From the NCBI RefSeq assembly GCF_024721975.1, contig NZ_JANQBB010000001.1:1-64000 (forward strand): a DNA stretch of 64,000 nt, in the 5' to 3' direction. The position numbers and the translations under genes are program-made. Below, one piece after another: positions 56,600 to 64,000 of the stretch. The stretch comes from Paenibacillus endoradicis (GTDB taxonomy: Bacteria > Bacillota > Bacilli > Paenibacillales > Paenibacillaceae). Each line of letters opens with the position of its first letter. Position 1 is the stretch's first letter. The notes beneath the pieces are model-generated. The model had not been told where the DNA came from. It saw nothing but the letters and a program-made list of their open reading frames with translations, and searched no databases.

Positions 56600-56766
56600 T
56601 TCGAAATCGTGGACTGTGATCACGATGAACAGCTTCGTAGTTGATTCGGCGGCGAATATGCCCTCCATCGAAAGCCTGCGTGTGCTCACGTACACAATAC
56701 GTACGCTGTGCTACTCGTTTCCGCTGGAGTGCATCTTCTTGGTGCTGACAGCCCACGATTTTGAAC
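56599..56766 (+). repeat. Structured intergenic repeat, copy E (168 bp)
   Basis: Best-preserved copy. Arms 56599-56617 and 56748-56766 pair as GTTCGAAATCGTGGACTGT / ACAGCCCACGATTTTGAAC (one A-C mismatch and one G-T pair). The inner stem GAATATGC..CTCCA / TGGAG..GCATCTTC is long. The apical hairpin is ACGTA-CACAA-TACGT. GTGATCAC is present. Its first base is the last base of ruvB. Confidence 0.9.
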
Positions 56767-56780
56767 TTTCATTATAAGCT

Positions 56781-57117
56781 TCGTGCTAAACATTCTCCAC
56801 TCGTGTACTTGAACCGTACACGTTGCTGGGTAAGGCTATGGGGATGTTAAAGGATTTTCGCTCGTGTACTTGAACCGTACACGTCACTGAGTAAGGCTAT
56901 GGGGATGTTAAAGGACTTTCCGCTCGTGTACTTGAACCCTACACGTCACTGAGTAAGGCTATGAGGATGCTAAAGGACTTTCCACTCGTGAACTTGAACC
57001 GTACACGTCACTGGGTAAGGCTATGGGGATGTTAAAGGGCTTTCCGCTCGTGTACTTGAACCGTACACGTCACTGAGTAAGGCTATGGGGTTCTGCTCGT
57101 GTACTTGAATCGTACAC
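56781..57117 (+). repeat. Tandem array of six type 2 hairpin units (period about 62 bp)
   Basis: Six copies of CGTGTAC-TTGAACC-GTACACG start at 56802, 56863, 56925, 56987, 57049 and 57098 (spacings 61, 62, 62, 62, 49). They are linked by GTmrCTGrGTAAGGCTATGG and GGATGTTAAAGG. Units three and four each carry one change that weakens the stem. The first unit is preceded by TCGTGCTAAACATTCTCC as at 37861. The 589-bp gap from ruvB to the SpoIID-like gene is almost entirely copy E plus this array. Confidence 0.92.
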
Positions 57118-57188
57118 GTTGCTGGATATCGATATTGGGTTGAATGCTTTAATTTCAAATCTTCATTGGAAAATAAGGAAGTGATAAT

Positions 57189-59294
57189 ATGTTGAAAATT
57201 GCAAAGCAAAGCTTAATTTTAAGTGTAGTAATCGCATTGTTACTATCACTATCAATTTCAGCTCCAACGAAGGCGGCTGTGCCGTCGCTTGATAAGATTC
57301 GGGTGGCGTTGTTCGTTGATATTCCGAAAAAATATTCAAGTATTACAAAGGTAGCGACTTTATCTTCTGAGAGTGCAATGAGATTATCAGTGAAAACAGC
57401 TTCTAATTCAACGGAGTGGTTAAATTTCCCGGGGAATGATCAATTACGATTAGCTATGAATGATTACAAAGTTAATGTGTTTGAATCCACTGATTTTACT
57501 GCAGCACAACAAGTATATAAGGCAGTGAAGACGGCTGGTGGTACGCCGTTTCTAACGTCTCTAAGTAAAAATGATAAAGTGACTTTTCAAGTGCTTGAAG
57601 GTGGATATGCTAGTAATACTGATGCGACTGCAGCTGTGAAGAAGTGGACAAGCAATGCAACTGTTGCTAATCTTTTGAAGTCGCCAGCTACTGTATATGG
57701 TCCGTTTGCACTTGAAAGTGGTAGCTATGCTACGAAAGCAGATGCACAGGTTGCTGCGACGAAATTTGGCGCGCAAGGTTTGAATACTACGATTGGTATG
57801 AAATTAAATAGTACTGGTAAACTAGAATATTCCGTAGTTGTTGGAATGGTTGGTACAACTGCTGAGCTTGGGTTAGTGAAGACTGCCGCTAGTAAAGTGA
57901 GTAGCACGTTGAAAGATTTGAAAGGTAGCGAAAATATGCTACTTATGAGAATTGATCATTCTGCAACAGATCGTGCAACTTCATCTAATGAATTATATCT
58001 ATACAATCCACATTTGATTGTATCGTTAAAGGCAGATAAGGAAGGTTTAGTTAAAATAACTGAGCGTAGCGAACGATCTTATCGAGGTACGATGGAGTTA
58101 GGATCGCTAAATAATTCCATGTATGTTGTGAATGAATTACCATTTGAGCAATATTTATATTCAGTAGTTGCGATTGAAATGTATCCATCATGGCCACTAG
58201 AAGCTCTGAAATCTCAAGCAGTTGCTGCACGTACATATGCCCTTTATTCAGGTTCGGGATTTGTCGTGGCGAATGTTGTTGACACTACAACGAGTCAAGC
58301 ATATTATGGTGCTAACTCTGAATCTGCCAACACAACTAAAGCAGTTGATGAGACTAAAGGCGAGGTTATTACTTATAACGGAAAATTAATCGAAACGTTA
58401 TACTCTGCGAATGCAGGCGGAATAACGGCCGATGCGAAGGAAATTTGGAATAATGAAGTTGCTTATTTGAAAAGTGTGTCTAGTCCCGATGCAATTTCAG
58501 AAAAGGGATTGTATTATTGGTATCGCGTCGTTCTCCCTAATGGAAAAGTAGGATATATTCGCGAAGATTTGGCTAAAGATACTGGTAAGACAAACGAAGC
58601 AGGAAAACCAATTCTATTGTCTAATACAGATGCAACCAATATTCGTCGTAACCCACTTATTCAATCAAATGTTCCGGCAGTTGATCTAATTAATAGCGGA
58701 GTGCAATTAATTGCACTAGAGAAGGTCATTCAATCCAATTCTATGAATTGGCGGAGAGGACCTTATAGCAGCGATGAAATAGCAAAAACTATTAACGCTA
58801 AATTACCCAATACGATATCTGGCAATATTACTTCATTTACAGTTAGTAAAGTAGGAGTATCGGGTCGGGCATTGGAAGTGTCGGCGAATGGTAAAGTATT
58901 ACCTATACCTAAACCATTTGATTTCCGTGCAATTCTTGGGGTAGATGGTTCTTTGCAAAGCACATTATTCAGCATTGAGGAAACGGGTAAAATTGTTATT
59001 CTCGGTGCCAATAAATTAGATCGCACGAAAACAGATGGTGCGAAAGCATTGCAAGTTGTCGGTGCGAATGGCAACACGGCAACGGTTAGCGGAGAATATA
59101 TGTATGTACTTGATGGTAGTGGTAATGTTCGAGCTGCGACTACTGATGCAGGCTATCAATACAACGGTACAGGTAATGGGCATGGTGTTGGGATGTCTCA
59201 ATACGGTGCTTATGCTCTTGCTGAACAAGGGTATGACTATCAATATATTTTGAAATACTATTATACAGGAACAACTGTTACTAAGGATGAATAG
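57189..59294 (+). CDS. SpoIID/LytB-domain protein with SPOR-like region
   Basis: 701 residues, secreted: signal peptide with cleavage near residue 28 (PTKAA). An SPOR-like segment lies at about 100-220 (FQVLEGGYASNTDATAAVKK, GPFALESGSYATKADAQVAA). The SpoIID domain lies from about 285 (YVVNELPFEQYLYSVVAIEM, SQAVAARTYALYSG) and ends with NGHGVGMSQYGAYALAEQGY. SpoIID cleaves glycan chains stripped of peptide; SPOR binds such chains, which fits. It is about twice as long as B. subtilis SpoIID (343 residues) and lacks its locus, so it is a wall lytic paralogue, perhaps for germination or septum remodelling. ATG with AAGGAAG upstream. Confidence 0.88.
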   Translation: MLKIAKQSLILSVVIALLLSLSISAPTKAAVPSLDKIRVALFVDIPKKYSSITKVATLSSESAMRLSVKTASNSTEWLNFPGNDQLRLAMNDYKVNVFESTDFTAAQQVYKAVKTAGGTPFLTSLSKNDKVTFQVLEGGYASNTDATAAVKKWTSNATVANLLKSPATVYGPFALESGSYATKADAQVAATKFGAQGLNTTIGMKLNSTGKLEYSVVVGMVGTTAELGLVKTAASKVSSTLKDLKGSENMLLMRIDHSATDRATSSNELYLYNPHLIVSLKADKEGLVKITERSERSYRGTMELGSLNNSMYVVNELPFEQYLYSVVAIEMYPSWPLEALKSQAVAARTYALYSGSGFVVANVVDTTTSQAYYGANSESANTTKAVDETKGEVITYNGKLIETLYSANAGGITADAKEIWNNEVAYLKSVSSPDAISEKGLYYWYRVVLPNGKVGYIREDLAKDTGKTNEAGKPILLSNTDATNIRRNPLIQSNVPAVDLINSGVQLIALEKVIQSNSMNWRRGPYSSDEIAKTINAKLPNTISGNITSFTVSKVGVSGRALEVSANGKVLPIPKPFDFRAILGVDGSLQSTLFSIEETGKIVILGANKLDRTKTDGAKALQVVGANGNTATVSGEYMYVLDGSGNVRAATTDAGYQYNGTGNGHGVGMSQYGAYALAEQGYDYQYILKYYYTGTTVTKDE

Positions 59295-59297
59295 ACA

Positions 59298-61519
<2,222 letters not shown>

Positions 61520-61533
61520 AAGGGGTGAAAACT

Positions 61534-61848
61534 ATGTCAATTTCTTTAGCAGCTGCAGCAGGAGCTGGAGGTGGTAATATTTGGACAATAATCGGTCCAT
61601 TTATTCTAATGTTTGTGGTATTCTATTTCTTATTAATTCGTCCACAACAGAAGAAACAAAAAACTCGTAACTTGATGCTTAATCAAGTTAAAAAAGGTGA
61701 TAAAATCGTAACGATTGGTGGCCTTCATGGTACGATCGCTGAAATCACTGACGATGTTGTAGTATTACGCGTTAATGATACGACTAAACTTACGTTTGAT
61801 CGCAGTGCAATTAGCACAGTATCACAATCTGCACCTTCTGCAGACTAG
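61534..61848 (+). CDS. yajC: Preprotein translocase subunit YajC
   Basis: 104 residues with one membrane segment (about 15-37) followed by the conserved FYFLLIRPQQKKQK and the cytoplasmic GDKIVTIGGLHGTIAEI. Accessory to SecDF. AAGGGGTGA at 61519-61527 sets ATG 61534. Confidence 0.95.
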   Translation: MSISLAAAAGAGGGNIWTIIGPFILMFVVFYFLLIRPQQKKQKTRNLMLNQVKKGDKIVTIGGLHGTIAEITDDVVVLRVNDTTKLTFDRSAISTVSQSAPSAD

Positions 61849-61858
61849 GTACATAATG

Positions 61859-61904
61859 AATAAGGGTGATCGTATCGTTACTGATACGATCACCCTTATT
61901 TTAT
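61859..61904. terminator. Bidirectional terminator between yajC and the TIGR04086 gene
   Basis: AATAAGGGTGATCGTATC-gttact-GATACGATCACCCTTATT, 18-bp perfect stem. It reaches into the stop codon region of the - strand gene. Confidence 0.92.
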
Positions 61905-62281
61905 TTGCGTAAATTAACGCCAACCATTCCGCCAAAAGCTCCTGTACCAATAACAGTAAGTAAAAGCAGGAAACTATGTAAACTTAACGCAATATCGGAA
62001 GCTAAGAAACTTACAATGATAATAATAATTCCATATAGAATACCGAGAGCACTACCGTAATACCATCCTCTTGATTCCGCACGTTTACCTGAACTTAACC
62101 CTCCAATCAAGGCAGCTGCACCATGAATGACATAAGCCATTGTTCCTAAGCTACTTTCTTTCATCTCTGTAAAATGTAAGAAGAGGGAAGCTATCAAAGC
62201 TCCAGCGGCTAGCCATAATAAAGCGTATGTTATGCCTGCTAGCAGTGGCATTGCGAATAGTTTTTTTGTTCCAGTATTCAT
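61901..62281 (-). CDS. TIGR04086 family membrane protein
   Basis: 126 residues with four membrane segments (about 10-33, 44-62, 73-93 and 99-120) and the conserved GGLSSGKRAESRGWYYGS loop. The counterpart yrzE lies next to yajC in B. subtilis. Function unknown. AAGGAGG precedes the ATG. Opposite orientation to yajC. Confidence 0.85.
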   Translation of the reverse strand: MNTGTKKLFAMPLLAGITYALLWLAAGALIASLFLHFTEMKESSLGTMAYVIHGAAALIGGLSSGKRAESRGWYYGSALGILYGIIIIIVSFLASDIALSLHSFLLLLTVIGTGAFGGMVGVNLRK

Positions 62282-62536
62282 AAAATACCTCCTTTAAATT
62301 TTCATTTCTTCTTGAGATATGTCTTATGAAAATGTAAAAACATATCAAGCGTGTTGGCTTCATAACTTGGCTCATTTAACCATATGGGAAAACAAACAAT
62401 TTTAGTACAAGTTCTATGTCTTTATATTTGATAGGAGCTATTCCCATTATCTATACGAAACATAGGTGCATGATCTAATGGCTAAGCGACCACAATAGTA
62501 CATACATTGAACCTTGATTGATTGGAGGAGCTATTG

Positions 62537-63325
62537 ATGATGGAATGGTATTCGTTAGCATTACGTACAGTCGGTATGTATATAATCATTTTTATTGTGT
62601 TACGCGTTATGGGAAAACGTGAAATTGGTAAACTCTCCGTATTGGACCTTGTTATATCAGTTATGATTGCCGAGATTGCCGTCATTGAGATTGAACAAGT
62701 TGACGATAATTTGATGCATGGAATTTTACCGATTATCATTCTGCTTATTATTCAAATTATATCTGCTTTCCTTTCCATGAAAAGTCGTAAAGTAAGGTTG
62801 CTTCTTGATGGAAAGCCTACAGTAGTTGTTGCTAATGGTGAAATATATCGTGATGAGCTCAAAAAACAACGGTACAATTTAGATGATCTAATGCTTCAGC
62901 TAAGAGAAAATGGCGTTACTTCGATATCAGAAATTGACTTTGCTATACTTGAAACAAGTGGGAAGTTATCCGTCATCCCGAAAAGTAATGATGATGTAAA
63001 AGTAGGAGGTTCTCTAGCTTCAGAAAATTTTGATAAAAATGAAAGCTCAGTCGGAGAAACTAATGAATTAGAACCTAATCAAGTAATGAATAATAAATCT
63101 TCAGAAAGAATCATTCCACCTGGTTTTCGGTATGAGATGTTACCAATTCCATTAATTATGGATGGAAAAGTGCAAGATGAAAATTTAGCGAAAATCAATA
63201 AGACTCGATTTTGGCTCAAAAATATTATTCAAGAAAAAGAAATTAATCATTTCAAAGATGTTTTACTATGCACTATTGATCATAAAGATCGAATATATAT
63301 CGATGGTGGTAACCGGAAAAAGTAA
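62537..63325 (+). CDS. DUF421 (YetF/YrbG-type) membrane protein
   Basis: 262 residues: three membrane segments (about 5-24, 32-50 and 56-75) with VMGKREIGKLSVLDLVI, then the cytoplasmic DUF421 domain (DGKPTVVVANGEI, QLRENGVTSISEIDFAILE). The C-terminal third after about residue 155 is longer and more polar than in yrbG. B. subtilis yrbG sits at the same place. GGAGGAG is 7 nt before ATG 62537. Function unknown. Confidence 0.88.
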   Translation: MMEWYSLALRTVGMYIIIFIVLRVMGKREIGKLSVLDLVISVMIAEIAVIEIEQVDDNLMHGILPIIILLIIQIISAFLSMKSRKVRLLLDGKPTVVVANGEIYRDELKKQRYNLDDLMLQLRENGVTSISEIDFAILETSGKLSVIPKSNDDVKVGGSLASENFDKNESSVGETNELEPNQVMNNKSSERIIPPGFRYEMLPIPLIMDGKVQDENLAKINKTRFWLKNIIQEKEINHFKDVLLCTIDHKDRIYIDGGNRKK

Positions 63326-63329
63326 TGTA

Positions 63330-64000
63330 CTATTGATCTGATCCGAACCATTTTCCGATATAAGGAATTCTAATGAGGTCAGCTTTATCGATAATTTTTG
63401 TTAAGAACATTAGGAAGATGTAGACAATCATCGCCGCCATACAAGCGGTGGGTAAGCTAATACCAAGAGGTTGATTGGCAAGTAGTGACATCACATATTG
63501 GGCAAATCCACCTGTAATGATAATAGATGCACCTACTTTAACGAAGTCCATCATATGCATTTTGAATCCAACATAACGCTTCACGCTATAGCTATGTAAT
63601 AAGGTGACTAATACAGTATTAATAGCAATGGCGATCAATACTCCTTTAATTCCTAGTTGAGGATTCGAACCTAATATTATAATGAGTGCGATCTTAATGA
63701 TGGCTCCAATAAACGTGTTCATTAACGCTACTCCAGGTTTTTCTAAAGCTTGTAATGTTGCTTGTAATGGAGCTTGTAAATAAATGAAAATGCCTATCGG
63801 TGCAATGAGTTGCAATAACGGTGCATATTCTCCATGAGCATATAGTAGTTCACAAATTGGAGCTGCAAATATAAACATAATAATTGTAAATGGTGCTCCT
63901 GCGACGAGTGAGATACGCATCGATTGATGTAAACGTTTATGAATGAGATGGTATTGTTTCTGAGCAACAGCTTCTGAAAGTGATGGAACAAGCGATACGG
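63330..64000 (-). CDS. spoVB: SpoVB-like polysaccharide/lipid flippase (3' part)
   Basis: The reading frame stays open to the right edge, so the start is outside the window; at least 222 residues are present. MVF/MATE-fold membrane protein with several segments and the SpoVB-like VSLVPSLSEA at the edge, then IYLQAPLQATLQALEKPGVA. SpoVB is needed for spore cortex synthesis and lies next to yrbG in B. subtilis. Other family members such as YtgP are possible, but synteny favours SpoVB. Convergent with the DUF421 gene, 4 nt between stops. Confidence 0.85.
   Translation of the reverse strand, partial: VSLVPSLSEAVAQKQYHLIHKRLHQSMRISLVAGAPFTIIMFIFAAPICELLYAHGEYAPLLQLIAPIGIFIYLQAPLQATLQALEKPGVALMNTFIGAIIKIALIIILGSNPQLGIKGVLIAIAINTVLVTLLHSYSVKRYVGFKMHMMDFVKVGASIIITGGFAQYVMSLLANQPLGISLPTACMAAMIVYIFLMFLTKIIDKADLIRIPYIGKWFGSDQ

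Noticed and set aside
56781..57117. CRISPR array
   Set aside because: The linkers between hairpins are as conserved as the hairpins, so there are no unique spacers, and no cas gene is in the window.
61866..62060. + strand open frame of 64 codons
   Set aside because: It is antisense to the TIGR04086 gene and lacks start signals.

Overview
The window looks like the chromosome of an endospore-forming Firmicute of the Paenibacillus type. It is AT-rich, the genes have strong AGGAGG-type ribosome binding sites with ATG, GTG or TTG starts, and the sporulation genes spoVID, spoIIB, spoIVFA, spoIVFB, spo0B, safA, bofC and spoVB (or their positional counterparts) are present. Gene order closely follows two blocks of the Bacillus subtilis chromosome (hemA to pheA, then safA to spoVB). 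Fusion of cobA to hemD, a siroheme branch inside the hem operon, an RNase G gene before rplU and DUF4321 before maf point to Paenibacillaceae. Nearly everything is on the + strand; only three genes (53.5-54.1 kb, 61.9-62.3 kb and the right edge) are on the - strand.

Layout. 0.2-8.1 kb: heme/siroheme operon hemA-hemX-(precorrin-2 dehydrogenase)-hemC-cobA/hemD-hemB-hemL. 8.4-12.8 kb: an RluA-type pseudouridine synthase, a SpoVID-like LysM protein and a chemoreceptor with a SigD-like promoter. 12.8-18.7 kb: T-box-controlled valS, then folC and murC. 18.8-27.2 kb: SpoIIB-like SPOR protein, DUF4321, maf, radC, mreBCD, minCD and rodA (cell shape and division). 27.6-33.8 kb: spoIVFA-spoIVFB, RNase G, rplU-prp-rpmA with an L21-type leader, spo0B, obgE. 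33.9-37.6 kb: pheB-hom-thrB-pheA. 38.3-49.7 kb: an accessory carbohydrate island with an ABC importer lacking its own ATPase, a GH43 enzyme, a second sugar-binding lipoprotein next to a YesM/YesN-type two-component pair, and a GH2 enzyme. 50-53.4 kb: a SafA-like LysM protein with a large internal minisatellite, and bofC. 53.5-54.1 kb: an unrecognised AT-rich gene. 54.4-61.8 kb: ruvCAB, a SpoIID/LytB protein, queA, tgt, yajC. 61.9-64 kb: a TIGR04086 membrane protein, a DUF421 protein and the 3' part of a spoVB-like flippase gene.

The most unusual content is non-coding. A 168-169 bp element occurs in four near-full-length copies plus one expanded copy (214 bp) and one truncated copy. All six are in the same orientation and start from -1 to 19 nt after a stop codon (hemL, DUF4321, rodA, pheA, the SafA-like gene, ruvB). 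Each full copy folds into a long closing stem and an inner stem, and the copies differ by compensatory base changes that keep the pairing. All six carry the palindrome GTGATCAC. A second, shorter hairpin repeat (CGTGTAC-TTGAACC-GTACACG) follows three of the copies and forms a six-unit tandem array with a period of about 62 bp between ruvB and the SpoIID-like gene. I do not recognise either family. They look like structured intergenic repeats or RNA elements and are the best candidates here for something undescribed.
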